Notes: generated by a model not told the origin, from the letters alone. A stretch of DNA of 64,000 nucleotides from Manduca sexta (GCF_014839805.1 NC_051140.1:13723826-13787825), one strand, 5' to 3'. Positions 11,593 to 25,820 are shown, numbered from the stretch's first letter. Made by a program: numbers and translations.

Positions 11593-14500
11593 CTAAAAAG
11601 ACTCATTTAATTTTATCGCTTTCAAATGGCTGATTAGCTAGAGGTCTTCCGATATTTGCAAACGTTTGAAGGTTGTTCTATGCATACAATCTCCGATGAT
11701 TCATAAGTGCATCATCGTACACCTGAATTCTTAGAACATGGAATTATCTGAATATGGCCTTATGAATTTTTATTTAAAATATTACTTAAATATGTAGTTA
11801 TCAAAATAGCATATAGTGTCTTCCTTGAAGATTTTTCTTCAAAGAAAATATAAGCGATACGAATATGATATTATGTTATTTATAATAAAATGTTATCTAT
11901 AAAAAAGTTTCTGTGTATAGTGAAATAAAATAAATTCATTGTTCATATAATATTTTTTGATTTAAGCACAAACTTTAATATTCAATCAATTATGTACGTT
12001 TTCATCTAAATCAATTTCTATGCGCTGTCAAGTTGGCATAAAAATGGTTTACGTTATGCAAAGCGCCATCTGTTAAAACTTGTCTACATTGCGTAAAACT
12101 TAATAAAATGAAACCGTAAATTTGTAAAATGTATTCCATGTAAACCAAGATAAATTTAATTTTACTTTGATAAAAGAAATCAACAATAACATTCAAAATT
12201 GTGTATCTTTACTTAAAAACTTCACAACGTAAAATCTGACGATTCAGAGCTTGAGGATCAACGAATGTCTCCTTGACCTGGTCGATCGTTCACAAAGTAG
12301 TGGAATGGGAACAAGGGAACGAAAGATAGGGTTGCTAGGAAGATTTTGTTAAAATCTACGTTATTTGAATGTTTTCCTAAATGAAAAAATTACTTTATAC
12401 AGCGTGTATGGTTCGTCCAGGGATCTGTATAAAGAGGACATTCAGTGTACAATCTCGTCCCAAATATCTATAAAGTATATGTAATTTTTAACAAGAATTT
12501 TGGCATTTAGGTGGTTGTGATTTACAGGCCAGCTTTGAAGTATGAAAACAAAGCGATCATACTAAAAAGTCATATTCGTGCGTAGTAACCGATAAGATAG
12601 GTCAAACAAGTTGTACTAGGATACCCACGTGATGGGAAACTTTTATGATTTATTGTTATGGTTTAATCTGTAATTTATCATAGCTTTTTGCATATATTTT
12701 TATTATTTCCATGCCAGCATGAACTGTCGTGTTTAACATGTCGTGTGGAGACACGATTGACCAGTACAACAAAAAAGAGACTTTTCCTTATAAATAGCAC
12801 TATATTCGGTAGCACTATAGGATGTGCTATGTGATCCGGCTATCTTATTCTTACATCCACATGCTAAAGGTGACGTCACAGCTTACGACGCGCGCTTATG
12901 TTTTTTCTTGGCTCTACATACTAAATATCAATTAACGCTTGAAGAAATAGTTTTAGTCTACTGTTCCATTAAATTTCCCTTGTTCCAAACAGCATACAAT
13001 TTACTTGGAAACCTGTATCCTATAACAATTATATTTATTTCAAAAAAGGCACAGTAATTACGTTATCAATACACAATAAGTCGCTCGTTTGACCTCAGAA
13101 CAATAACAAACATATTTGACTATCATTTTAATGAATACAATTGATGCTTAGGAAGTCGGTTAGCGTGAAGTACTAAAGAGGTGAGCGAACCAAAATAATA
13201 AAACCACAAACGCCCTTTTGGTCGTTTGGATTAAGTCAGCTTATAGATCAGCAGGTTTATAGGATATCTGTTATTAAATAAAACAAGAGTTGACAATATT
13301 GATTACCTTGTTCACGTTATAGATAACCAAAATAAAAAACCTTGCCCCATAATATCCTCTTTCATTCCGAAGTATACTTAGTTGTAGTATTTTTGGGCTA
13401 CTGTTTTCCGACAGATGTACTAGTTTTTCCTATACGGGCAAACTATATTTTTGAGTTATTTTCTAAACAACTATAATATAAAGGCAAGTAGTTCCCTGAA
13501 TTGTAAATGACAGTAATGTTCTATTTTGTTATAACTAGTGACATCAACCAGAAGTTAAATGCAAAGCCCTGCGAATGCAAGGTACTGAAAATATTTCGCT
13601 TACGTATAACTTAAATAAGTAATAAAATTATAAGTTTACCTGATTTAAGTATTTTAAGGGCATAGAGAAGTACAATGTCATCATATTAAAAATAAAAAAA
13701 CATATTTATATTTATAATATATATTCGTGAATCTTTTACATGGGTGTATTATTAAATAATTCCTTTATTAACACACAACAAATATTTAACATACAAGTTA
13801 CGAATACATCTAATCGATTATATGTTTGTCATTTTGAACCAATGATAACGAGATGATGATGCTTGTCATAACATAAAAGGTTTTAGCTTAAGAATATTTA
13901 AAAGTAATCGTTATTTTGATAAACTTAATAGTAAAATTTATCTAAGCGACTACTAAATTTTGTTGCTAACATATTCTACAAAAAGCCCGTCACTACGATA
14001 TGCCTTTTTCTGCCTTGCTACGTGGCTCACACATTGCTAGTTACAATACTTCTACAATAATGTTTTTGTATCCCAGAAGATATAATTGGTTTCGTATCCC
14101 TTTGTAACAATATTATATTTGTATTTCGAGTGACGTCGGGTCCACAGAATGAGCCTAATTGATTTCGTCAAATTGACTTTTGTGTAATTTTTGTTAATAT
14201 TTTCTCTAAGAATACAAATTGCTTTATTGGAGTTCAGAAAGCAAAGAACATGAGCAAATGTAAGCGTCATATAGGAAACGAAGCGGATGGTCATAATACT
14301 TGTCGTTGCGCCAACATGCGCAAACTTTTATTTCTATAACAATATAAATATTCAAACTACTCATACATATTAAGTTTGTTATATTGATTAATTTGGCGTC
14401 ATGTTACTTTCACAAAGGAATTTATCTTTCCCAAAAAAGAAATAATATAAGTTAATATTGTTAAGTGCCATGACATGACAATGTAATCACGGCTTTCAAA

Positions 14501-15904
14501 ATATTTCCGCAATAAACCTATGTACGTATATATTTTCAAATCCCACATATTATGAGACGCCGAAATATTTTTCTTAACTAATTCACCCTAATAATTAACG
14601 ACTAAAAAAATAATGTGCTCACGTTTCAACAGAATTTGTTATAAATTGTATTGTCTATGTCCTCTAGAGATAAATATTTCTAACGTCAGCCCAATATAAG
14701 GGACATTGGTGAATACTTTTATATTGTTTAGTAATACGCAGCCCAAGACGATGCAGATGGAACTACAGAATAGTAACTGTGTCTTATTAATCCTAATGAT
14801 TGTGTCGCGACAAACACCTATAGTTAGATATTAACATAGCGTAGTAGTAACAAGAATACAAACAGATTTATATGTAGGTAGATAATATAATACTATACAA
14901 TATTTATTTATACACTGGTAAACGTATTTACAAACAATTTAGGTAATCATTTATCACCCAATTTAGACGAGCGTTTAAATTTTAGAGGAAATTGAAGCAC
15001 AAAAATCCCAGTACACGCAATTACATATACTCAATGTAATAATAATGTACCATTGAAATATACGATAAATTCAAAATATAACAACAAACATTGATCAAGT
15101 AACTCTACTCTACACAATGACGTGACGACGGCGACAGGTCTGCCACCACTTTACATCTAATAGATAAACACGAAGGCGGAAAACAGGTAAGTAGGTGTTG
15201 TAGAAATAATAGCACAAATATATCCAAACTATAATTAACTAAACATATTTTGCGCCTTTGGAACAATTTTAATATATGCATTTATAAATATCGGTCTTGG
15301 TCCAAGTTGTTAAATTAGGTACATTGTTAAATCATCAAAACAAATCGACTGTAAAAAATATCGTTTGGAATTTTCAATTGTGATATTTTTATAATCGCAT
15401 CTTATAGTAAAAGTCGTTGTCAATCTTGAATTCGTCTAAATAACAAATAATCAACATTGAAAACTAAAATATCAGCGAGCGACCAAAAATCTTATTATCC
15501 ATAAAATCATTAACGACGTCAATATTTAATAGAAGTATCAGATCCCTACTCCAGCTCGCAATACGCATAAACAGACGTGGCTATCTAACACCTATAGAAT
15601 AGTAATACTAACACATCATTTTTATATTATATTTGTTAACCAAGTTATAACAATATTAAAAAAGAAACGTATTAAATGAATTTTATAACAACTGACATAC
15701 GAAAAAAATACGGGAACGTAATGTCATTATGTTAAAGTAAAATAATCAAATTTTCGCAGTCGCCATATACAGTTAACTGCTATTTTCAAACATTGAATTT
15801 CAATACATACCAAAATAATACGCAGAAAAGCTTTAAATAATCATTCATATAAATAAATTAATTTGACATTCGTATTGGTTCAACTAGATTTGTTGGTTCT
15901 GAAA
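11593..15904. other. Gene-free stretch downstream of Rab3
   Basis: This region lies between repeats and the 3' end of Rab3. No coding exon was recognised. A GCGCCATCT word at about 12065 also occurs at 22 kb and 50.7 kb and may be a transposon remnant. The end closest to Rab3 may include long 3' UTR sequence. Confidence 0.35.
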
Positions 15905-15910
15905 TTTATT
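15905..15910 (-). terminator. Candidate poly(A) signal of Rab3
   Basis: Forward TTTATT is AATAAA on the minus strand, about 125 nt past the Rab3 stop. Further downstream hexamers exist, so longer 3' UTRs are possible. Confidence 0.35.
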
Positions 15911-16035
15911 ATACCTTTCGCCTGTCATTCATTTTTTCTATCTTTGCTCTATATGGCATTACTTATTTAATCAACGACAGGAAAGAGTGAGTCGTTACAT
16001 GTAAAGAAAAAGTGTGTTCGTCATAAATTGTTCTA

Positions 16036-18908
16036 TTAACAGTTGCAGTTGGGATTGTTATTTCCTTGAGGTTGTTCCGTGAGACGTTGGCCACGCGCGC
16101 CGCCCGCCAGCATAGCCGGTTCCGAGTCGAGGCTTTCCGACATCTTGTCGCAGATTATATCCACCAGTCGCTCGAACACGGCCTATGAATAAATATAATC
16201 TTTATATGGAGGCAAGGCTTTCTAGATAATCTAATATATACAACGATTCATTTATAAAAACAGTCACGACATTATCAAATGAATTATGTATTTGTAGATA
16301 TTTTAAAGGTTTTTATTGGATTGGCTAAACTTTAAACAACAAACTATTTTCGTTGTTGTCTTCATCTGCAACAAGTTTGTCGCTGGCATCTAACTTGACT
16401 ATAATTCAAACGATCATATTAGCATTTGCAATTAAAAGGTCGTCCACGTCTTTAAACAGCAATATCTTCGTTAGCGTGAACATTAATAATTGGTTATATG
16501 ATTACCTTAACATTGATGTTTTCCTTTGCACTAGTCTCGTAGAACTCTACGCCTAGTTGCTCTGCAAGCTGCCGGCCGCGTTCAGCGCTAACCACACGTT
16601 CTTCTTCCATGTCGCATTTATTTCCAACAAGAATTACTTGCGCATTATCCCATGAATACGTCTTTATTTGTGTCACCCTGGAATTATTTACAATACAATA
16701 TCAGCTTCCTCATTGTATGAAGTACATACTGTAGCTTCAAAAAATATATTTAAGCTTATTCCTAATACAAAACTAAATGAATAGAAAATAGTTTTTCTTT
16801 CGTCTTTCAACAAGCCTTGAACTTTTTAGTATTTAGTTATTATGACCTTCTATTCAAAGTTAATATAAGAATGTTAAGTATAATTCATATTTTGTATAAA
16901 TATAGCTCCCAGTATCCTCTAACCAACTACCAAAATATTCAAGTTATAGTACATAATTAGGCATACCTAATGTCTAAAGTAACTGTAAACTTATACTAGT
17001 CTTATACACTCCCCTATTAATAAGCCACACTTGGCAAGAGCCTAGTTGGTGCCAATAGGAATGTATTGCCAAATATTCGTGCTAAACCAATTCTCAAAAT
17101 AGGTCATGAGCACAGCAATGAACAACCGCGACCTGCCAAAGGAATGCTATTTGAAAATTTTAATATTTGAGAATGTTCTTGTTTTGATAAACTGTATTCA
17201 GAATTAAATGAGTAGAATGGTTTCATAACTTATTACACTCGCATTTTCGCTGCTCAATATTCATTGTACGATATATAGTTAATATTTCTACAAAAACATC
17301 TTTTCAATCACAAAATCTTTGGTTTTATTTTTTCATATAAGTTTCGTCTATTCATTGGTTCATTTAAATGAATTTATATATCGTACCAGTCTTGAACACT
17401 ATTGAAGCTCTCTTCATTTGTGATGTCGTACATAAGTATAAAACCCATAGCGCCTCTGTAATATGCTGTGGTTATAGTGCGGTAACGCTCCTGACCAGCG
17501 GTGTCCTGTAATATAAATATACTTTAATATAAAGGAGTAAAACACAGTATTCAACGAAAATAATTTTGCAAAACCTCCATTCATGTTTTTAGCCTTTTGT
17601 ATAACTAGTAGGGACAATGTTGACGTAATTCATCCGAATGAATGACGGTATACGAGTAGGTACAATATTAACAAAAGCGTCTGCTCTGTATTCAGTGCTT
17701 AAAACCCACGTTTTGTACAATAGGGACATGAGGCTTAATTGCTGGAACTGCAACTGTAAATGCGAATTTCTACTTTCCGATTTATGGAATGTCGATAATG
17801 TAAGATACTACGGCGTTCCAGAAGACAGAATAAGGTCAGGAAATTATATTATGCCATAAAATGCATATTTTTAGCTATAATTTTTTTCTTCTTGTTCTAC
17901 CTTTATATTTTTTAAATGATTCATGGCCCGGATTTCAATATGCAAATGGCGATTCTATTTTACGCCTAACATGTGATAAATGCGTTGGTTTGTGAATATG
18001 TTAGGATATTGTTTTAAAAGTAATAAACCGCTGGAGAGAATTGGATGAAATTTGGAACATAGATAGACAAAAGTCTTAGATTAGTCCTATGTATATATCT
18101 ATGTTATTTTATATCTCTAAATAGTGCGTAGTTGAACTTATACTCCGGAAAAAAAATTGTGAAGACGTGGTCATAAGGAAAAGCTGTGTAATTCTGAGCG
18201 CTCGACTAGTTATGACTCATAACTACAAATAAGGACATAATCTTAGGAACTTAAACATAAAGATTTTAAAAACAGCGATTAGTCAGCTTGTCAAATGGGC
18301 TATTAAAAATATGTGAATCTTATTTATACATAACACAGTCGACTCATTATCATTTATTGTAACACAGAGGGTCTTTACAAACTTTTCATTTGCAGAATAT
18401 TTCCGCAATTCATAATAAATTCAGCACGAGTCCGTCTCTACATTGCGAGATTAATAAGAAATAAACCTGGGGGTTGAAACAAACTCTTGTAATCAATGTT
18501 CAACGAAGGGGAACTTGTTAGAACTTACCCATATCTGTAATTTAACACGTTTATCGTGTCGGAAGACTGTCTTCACTTTGAAGTCGATACCCACGGTCGA
18601 CACGAACGCTGAAGTGAAGGAGTCGTCAGCGTAACGGAACAGGAAACTGAAAGAACACGAGACCTTTAACAAAGACCCTTAAGTTTGTCGAAACAATAGC
18701 TCACGTTTTTAACAACGCGACGCGGTTCTTTAATTGATATGCATACGAAATGATTTTATCGAAACATGCAAATATATGTAAATGCATTACGTAGGAGCAC
18801 CAAATACCTAGTTTTCCCCACCGAACTGTTTCCTATTATGAGGAGCTTGAACATGTAATCGAAGTTCTGGTCTGCCGCATCTTTCTGCCATTTCACGTCG
18901 CCGGTCAT
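16036..18908 (-). CDS. Rab3: Rab3 small GTPase (five coding exons, 218 aa)
   Basis: Rab3 is a synaptic-vesicle GTPase that controls regulated exocytosis and active-zone organisation. Coding exons in transcript order are 18808-18908, 18529-18646, 17387-17505, 16506-16677 and 16036-16182. All are GT..AG and total 657 nt. The G1 loop GNSSVGKT is at 26-33, switch II WDTAGQE at 73-79, the base-recognition NKCD at 132-135 and ETSAK at 160-164. The Rab3-type N-terminus reads [15 protein letters not shown] (7-21). The protein ends CNC, the double-cysteine CXC prenylation signal. The dispersed differences from other Rabs ([26 protein letters not shown]) identify Rab3 rather than Rab8 or Rab27. The start ATG follows immediately on AG with an AT-rich acceptor-like stretch, so a 5' UTR exon probably lies upstream (higher coordinates) and was not located. 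Introns are 161, 1023, 709 and 323 nt. Confidence 0.95.
17945..18185 (+). repeat. Helitron-like repeat fragment in Rab3 intron 2
   Basis: It contains 'AACCGCTGGAGAGAATTGG' followed by ATGAAATTTGGAACATAGAT. This matches the body text of the local Helitron family (ACTGAACGGATTTGGATGAAATTTG). Ends are not recognisable, so it is a decayed internal fragment. Open frames across this intron are not coding. Confidence 0.4.
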
Positions 18909-21900
18909 CTAAAATAATAATTAAAAAATTACTTACTCCTTTCTAAATTAAATTAACAAATACTGAGCTCTTCTACCTCTTCCTTCAATACTGGCAATCC
19001 ATTATGGAATTTTTGTTGTGTTTTTTCCATTTTTTTAGTCAAAACTCGTTAAAGACAACCATTACACATCGTTTTGTTGCAATAACAACCATAGCTAATG
19101 CAAAAGTAGAGCATTTGTTTAACCATGCACAGTATATTGAACCGTATATCTTTAAAACTAAATTCAAATTGACTGTGCGGTATAATTTAGACTAATTCAT
19201 TCAGTATTCTTATCGTTTGTTACGACGTACAAAAACAAGCTTTATTACCATAGAAATAAAGTAGTTAGCTAGTTAAGTTGAAACACATCGAACATTTTAA
19301 ACGGTATTTTAGATAATACCCGTAGTGTCATATCCTTAGCGATAGGATAATGATTTTTGAATGACATTGTGTATATCATACCACTAACCAAATAGTGTGT
19401 ATTCTTTACTATTACATTTATGATAGATTTGGAAAAGAAAAAGGTTTATTTTGGACATCTGGTGCATGCAACACATAGTAATAAATATTTTTATTTTTAG
19501 TTACATGTCACTTAAGAAGAAATAATTATGGATATTGCGATCTACATTATAATATTAATGATGAAATTAAATAGACTATAAAAATATTACTAGACTCGAA
19601 ATATTACAGTTGATACCCTATTAATTAAGGTTTATTTTTTGTTAAATACATAGAAATATTAAAAAAAAAAATCAAACAAACAATTAGCGTGATTATAGAT
19701 GATGGAGTGGTTAAGATTGAGGTTATAGTGGAGTAAAATCGAGATATAAAATAAAGAAAACTATTTTCCAAAGCTATGACAGAAAACTTTCCGAAATTAC
19801 CTAAAGTGGTAGCTTTTTACTGTATCTTTAATCTACTTATACTAGAAAAGTAGCTCAAAGTAATATGGTATATATTTCCTACAAGAAAAGGGATTAGGGT
19901 GTGTGAGCTACGAAAATTCATATTATGTAATCCTTCTATTTATAATTAATGAATTTCACACATAATATAAATTCTTCAAACGTAGTGTAATATTATTTTT
20001 TTTATTAAATTATCTACATAGTGATATAACGAAAAAATTCGGCTAAAATTAGAAATCGTTAATAAATATTCATCTCGTGTGGTTTGCTGGGATTGATTTG
20101 ACGAAGTTTCTTTAAATAATATGATATAAACAAGATTTTTTGTGAATATTGAACCAAATATGTCTGTACATTCGAAAGTCTTGATATTTTAAAAGACACC
20201 ATGATTGGTAAGAAGTAAGGATCAACTATTGTTGCGAAGAGTCCTGACAGCGAAATATTGAAATAACTCTATCGATATTGGAATCCCTTTGTAATATATA
20301 TATATATTTTAAATGAATTTTCCAAAAGTAATACTAAGAGAAAAATAATTAATGTAATTGTTTTTGGTCACAAAATGCCTGTATATTGAGATTTTGAACA
20401 GGTTGTGGCCTACGCAACGTGCAATACTTAGTAATAAGACAAAGAATCTTAATCTCATAAAGGATGAGGTTTAATACTCGACCCACCTTCAAGGTGACAA
20501 TGGTCAAAAAATACGCGGCCCCAAAAAATAACAACTAAGTTTTCCATAAGCCAAAGTGCGATATCTTTGTAAAAATAAGACACATAAATCGGATATGCAA
20601 CAAGACAACAATTAAACGCTACCTAAGTTAGAATGTATTGATCAGAGGACGTTGATGTCACAAAAATCGAAAAAGGATACTTGGCACCTTTATTGTGGCC
20701 ATTATGATATCAATAATACATTAAATATAATTAAATCTGAGATTCTACACACAATCAAAACTAAACAGATTGTGCTTGCAATCTTATTAAATGGAAACAA
20801 AACGAAAAAGTCTGTACCAACCTTTATTCAGTCTTCGTGTATCAGTTCGGAATGGGGACGTCTGGGGAGCCTATCGCTAGATTTTTATCGCGTGACGATT
20901 TCCTATGTAGCCGTGGGGACCGAGTTTACATTCAAAGCACGCAATAAGAGCAGGTGCAAGCACAAACGTGCATCGATCTTTTTACCTACACAACGTTCTT
21001 TACGACACCTACACAGAATTTAGAAACAATAAAACCAAAACCCCGACTTCGAATGCGATGCCACCAGTTTTGTCCATTTGAAACGTACAAAATCGATAAT
21101 TCTATAATGTAACGTTTTTGTAACTCACTGTTTCACTCCTCTGTACTTTGGTAAACTGAACTACAACTGCGTCTGGTTTAGAACATTCCTAGTTTACTTA
21201 TTATGTGTTTTGTAAAATTGTCTAATTATTTTAAAAATGTAGCCCTAGGGGTTCTACGCACACAGCTGTTTCGAGCTAAGTGTTCCCTCTTCTATTGGTA
21301 ACGGGATGTTAATGTAAGATGGCGGAAACATGCGCGCGCAGGATGTCCGCGCACCCTGTCAAAACTCGCCAACAAATCTCTATCTGAATTCTTATATGTA
21401 CAATTAATAAAGTCCTGATTTCAGCTTACAACTAATAAGATTGTAAACTTGCTGCCAAAGACCCACAATTTTTTAGTCTTAAAAACAATAGAATAAAAAT
21501 CCTCCCCGTGAATTCCAAACACGCCCACAAAAGAGACACAATGCGTCTTATCATCCAACGTCGCCAAAATCATGGCAATATTGAGCTTCTATTTTTAGAA
21601 ACAGCCTCTTAAGATTTGCTGTGTTGGATGGATCTTTAAGATACCATCTGTAAACGAACGCAACCGGTAGAAAAATTTCGTATAAACTATTTTATATAAT
21701 CCGCTGAAGTGATAAAATACAAATAAAATATATATTAAAGGAATTCTTGCTCTATTCTCCGTTTCATAGGAATCTATTGGTTAGACTGAATCTGAGCCTT
21801 GACCCTTGTTTGACCCAATTACCTACATACCACATTGATCATACCCTCCCTCTTTACTCTCCGCACATTCGACATTAGAATATGATGGTAAAAATATATA

Positions 21901-22148
21901 GGGATTACCTGTATATTCATCCAAGATTCTAGACTTCTTTGTAGCTTGAGAATAGCGATATCTTTCTTTTTATTAACAGGTCAGTGAATCTTTGTAGCTA
22001 AGGAAACAAATTACGTGCTGTAATAGAACCACTGCTATATTTTCAGAGTAATTAATATTTTTTTAAATAATTTTATTATTTTTAAAATGACCACGTATTG
22101 TTCTTTATATAGGTAGGTATGTAATGTTTTTTATATTGATTACAGGGA
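18909..22148. other. Region upstream of Rab3, no exon identified
   Basis: Mostly AT-rich. A 123-codon open frame at 20652-21023 has no recognisable domain. A CpG-richer patch at 21290-21360 contains AAGATGGCGGAAACATG, a YY1/Pho-like core, and could be regulatory. The missing Rab3 5' UTR exon may lie here or further right. Confidence 0.35.
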
Positions 22149-22285
22149 ACAACGCCATCTATGAAGTAGTAATAGAATTATTTTAAATCGTATATGTCAG
22201 TTTTCTATGTAGGTTGTGAGAGATTCACTATCTAAGCTGGATCAGGTCACTTTTAATAGAAAATGTAGCGTATAGATGGCGCGTA
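22149..22285. repeat. Short inverted-repeat element bearing CGCCATCTAT ends
   Basis: CGCCATCTATGA at the left is mirrored by ATAGATGGCGCG at the right, about 120 bp apart. This is compatible with a very small terminal-inverted-repeat element. The same GCGCCATCT word recurs at about 12.06 kb and 50.68 kb. Confidence 0.35.
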
Positions 22286-22886
22286 TGAACATATCTACAT
22301 ACTACTGACTACACTACTACTACGGTATCACCGAAGGTGTAGGCAGTAGGGACGGATGCAAGTAATACATCAGCGCGTGGCTGAGCTTTTCCACCGCCAT
22401 GATTAAAGAATATTATATCTTGTTCATATTTTGCCACCACGAGGCACAAAAAAAATCAAGGGCAACAGTTTTTAAATCTTCGTTGTGGTAAATTCGTGAA
22501 AGCGATAGGTATCATAAGTGCAACCTTAATATTACTATAGGTAAAAATAAAATTGAGTAAAACTCTTTACCCCAGTAAATCCTTATTATTATTGTATATA
22601 TTACAAGCACAAGGCTAAATATACTTGAACAAGCTATCGCGGTAATGACGCTTCTGTAAGCCAAGTGGAGCATCACTTCCATTCTTAGATTGCAATTTTA
22701 ATCAAGACATAATATTACCCCATTCATTTCTTGTCGTTTTGTAATCCACTTTGCTATATTATACGATGTTATAAGCATTCATACCACATTTATGTAAACT
22801 AAAAAATAATATTATTTATTTAGTATAATAGTGTCGATAATTTTGTCAATATTATATGCTATTTTAAAATCAACATAGCTTATTTT

Positions 22887-23199
22887 TTTTAATGCTTTGA
22901 ATGACGAGCTTGCTTTTCGCTTGATGGTAAGCGATACGACCGCCTATGAACAGTAGAAAGACCATCCAAATTCTTGAATTACGAAGTATTGTTTGATATT
23001 GCACTGCGCTCGCCATCCTGAGACATGAGATGTTAAGTTTTATTATCTCCTGTAGTTACACTGACTACAATGTCCTGCAAACCGGAATGCAAAAGTAACT
23101 ACAAACCGTTGCTTGGCTGCTGCTTGATGGATATAGACATTGCAGTGGTACCAACCCACCACGCGGAATCTCACAAACGAGAGACCTACCACTATTAAA
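22887..23199 (+). repeat. Dispersed lepidopteran repeat (SINE-like), about 310 bp
   Basis: Starts near GAATGACGAGCTTGC, runs through AAGCGATACGACCGCC and 'TTGAATTACGAAGTATTG', and ends with ACGAGAGACCTACCAC. This string of words is a highly repeated family in moth genomes. Two or three further copies lie at 40.9 kb (reversed), 57.5 kb and possibly 62.3 kb. The 100-codon minus-strand frame at 23065-23367 lies mostly inside it and is not a gene. Confidence 0.65.
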
Positions 23200-24134
23200 A
23201 AATAAATGAATAAAGATAATTAACAAACAAACTTCCCAAATAAAGACAAATGATTGCACCCATAAAAATATATGTAGCGAATGAAACAACAAACAACCAC
23301 GCCAAAAAAATTCAAATGTATTTTCGTGTTGTTTAAAAGTATCACTTTGTATACATAAAAATTGCATGCATAATCTATAATTATTTCAGTCGAGCTGCTT
23401 TTGATTTTTTCGCCTTGGCTATAAAATATTTGAATTAATTCATATTAACGTAGTAGTTATGCAAGTAATGCTAATAAAGCCACGAAGGCTGATAATTAAA
23501 GTAAAACTACAGTATAACATCTGCTAACACTAATATGTTGCCTGTTTTGTATCGCCAAACGTATTAAATTGGTTGTGAAAGTCTTGGTTGGCAAATTTGA
23601 GAACATTATGCCTATGCGTATGAGATTTTATTAAAAAAGTTTAACTGACATTAACAAATAGACGAAAATGTTTTAATGAAAATATGACGTTGCTTAAAAT
23701 GTGTATTTAACTATTGAATCATCAAAATATATTTTATTGTGCTAGAATAGATTTTTCAGTAGTACAGCCAAATTAAATAAATGTGGTATCAACGATAATT
23801 CTAAAAAAACATTATTCGATTTCTTTGGAGGATTGGATTCTAGATATGGATGGCTGGAACACATTCGTAGCGAAGAAAGTAATATAAACCACTGTCCAAG
23901 TAAATGTAATAACTGAAGTAGGAAAGCCACTATGTAGACACATGGTAGAACCTTACTGTAGACATGTGATAGAGCCATCTGTAGACTGTATAATAAAGTT
24001 ACTCTGTGGATATAATATGCAGATCGGTGCAGATCAGTTTAGTACTTATTTGCAAGTGTATACGGTAAAAAACAGAAATGATCGTGCGTAGAGAATTCAA
24101 TAAAAATATTAATAAGAATAACTTAAACGCTAGA
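23200..24134. other. Gene-free stretch with a small degenerate tandem repeat
   Basis: Positions 23930-24005 hold three to four decayed tandem units of the kind 'TGTAGACA(C)ATGGTAGA(A)CC', 'CTGTAGACATGTGATAGAGCC', 'CTGTAGACTGTATAATAAAG'. The minus-strand frame of 78 codons at 23742-23978 runs into this tract and has no family features. Confidence 0.4.
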
Positions 24135-24620
24135 TCTTTACATATTATAAAACAAAGTATCCCGGCCGCGTCTGTTTGAATGCGATAAAGTCAAAAACTA
24201 CTGAACCATCGATTTATATGTATATACGTCAATGTAGCGAATGGATTTTCATACAGTTTTCACCATTGGTCGGTGTGATTCGTGAGAAAGGTTTATAAAA
24301 TTTAATATCTTGGAATTATCGTAAAATTAAAACTGTCGCAACAAAATAAATGTAAATTAAATTCACAGTTCCTATATTATAAGCCAAGCGAGCTAAAATA
24401 GACACTAGATCAAAAAAAATGTAGGCATAATATATATACTTTGCTACTGAAGCGAAGACACGACGGGTCACAAGTAATATTATAAAGACAAAACATTTGA
24501 TTATTTGTATATTAAAAGCGATGTAACCAAATTTAAAGATTCTTTCAGCTATTGTCCAGAAGGCTACTATTTATCCAAGGACTGAGCGTTAACGTGGGCG
24601 GAGCCGCGAACAAAAGTTAG
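24135..24620 (+). mobile_element. Non-autonomous Helitron, second subfamily (486 bp)
   Basis: Starts TCTTTACATATTATAAAACA after an A. It carries 'AAAACTACTGAACCATCG' and ends GGAGCCGCGAACAAAAGTTAG before a T. The 3' terminus is TTAG instead of CTAG, so it is slightly decayed. The 5' words match the elements at 25.07 kb and 47.3 kb. Confidence 0.6.
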
Positions 24621-25068
24621 TGACAGATAATTTCTTGATAGAAGACTACCCAAGTTAACAGAAGCCAGTTGAAAACCAACTCCTTTAAAATGTTGATCCT
24701 GCTGTTTATAAGAATAGCAGGAAAATTATAAGTCAAAATAATTTCAAATATATATTTCATTTATTATGTAAGTATTATCAAAAATATATAATCAAATTAT
24801 TTTGACTAGTTTTTAAAGCAAAGAGACTTCATTCAACGGAACCTAACCCCAAATGACCTTCAGATGGGCTGAAAGTTTATTTGCAGAACTCAACGATACG
24901 CCTCTCTCGTTTGTATGCGGGTGCGAAAAACTAATAAGTTTACTATCATGGCCCCGATTAAGCGCTCCCCTAGTGTAAGTAGCTGTTCGTGTGTACACAC
25001 ACCGATTCCAAAATGTATTACTAAGGAGGATACGGGTCATTTCAACAATTCATACTATCTCCTACTTA

Positions 25069-25213
25069 TCCTTACATATAAATAAAGTCTCCCGCCGCAT
25101 CTATCAGAAAACGATTAATTCAAAAACTACTCAATGGATTCAGATAAAATTTGGTATGGAGATAATTATAAAGAAAACTCTTTTACGCGGGTGAAGCCAC
25201 AAGTAAAATGCAG
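25069..25213 (+). mobile_element. Short, internally deleted Helitron (about 145 bp)
   Basis: It has the TCCTTACATATAAATAAAGTC head of the same subfamily as 24.1 kb, the 'AAAACTACTCAATGGATTC' body words and a decayed GCGGGTGAAGCCACAAGTAAA tail. The terminal CTAG is lost. Almost the whole middle is missing. Confidence 0.5.
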
Positions 25214-25350
25214 TATATTAATAATATTAATAAGTCATTTTTGTTTGGAAGGTAGTTAACGCGATAAGCAAATATTATAATAAGAATATATAAGGAGAAG
25301 AGGTAAGATAAGGCTAAAGTTGGTTAAGTGATCGAATTCGCGTATTTTTT

Positions 25351-25480
25351 ATTTGTTATCTCAATTGCTATCTATATTATGTTGATACATGAAGACAAAT
25401 CTTTGTTCTCCTTTTTAATCATACTGCGTGCAAGGAAAAGGGTGAGATTTAACATAATTAAGGTTCATATAGAGTAGGAG
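25351..25480 (+). repeat. Dispersed repeat, copy A (partner at 58.87 kb)
   Basis: Shares 'CTTTGT(T/A)CTCCTTTTTAA', then an ATTGCG/ACTGCG-GCAC/GTGCA core, then ATTTAACATAA and 'TATAGAG', in the same order as 58872-58996. The family is unnamed by me; it resembles a common moth repeat with a GCGCGGACGGAG core. Confidence 0.45.
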
Positions 25481-25820
25481 GGCTGAAAAATAAATTTTGT
25501 AATGTGGGTTAAAATGTATTAAATTTGAAGGTCGAATTTTAACCACTGGACGACCTGGTATTATTGAATATGGCATTAATTCATACTTAGTTTGTTAGTA
25601 AATAGAAAACTAATCATAAATTAACTATAACAAATAACGCAAATATTTTCAAAACAAACTGATTCCCAATTACACGACTGTCAAAGCGAATTTGCAAATT
25701 GTTTAAATGAGTTAATTTGTTTGATGGAATATCGTTGAGTACTGATGATAATATGTTCCTGTAATTAATTTAATGTGTTTAACACGGGAATTGCGAGCTA
25801 AAATATGGATTAATTACCTA

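Noticed and set aside
20652..21023. 123-codon plus-strand open frame
   Set aside because: The longest frame outside genes and repeats, but no domain, signal peptide or codon pattern, and no splice or poly(A) context that supports it.
23065..23367. 100-codon minus-strand frame
   Set aside because: Mostly inside the 22.9 kb dispersed repeat.
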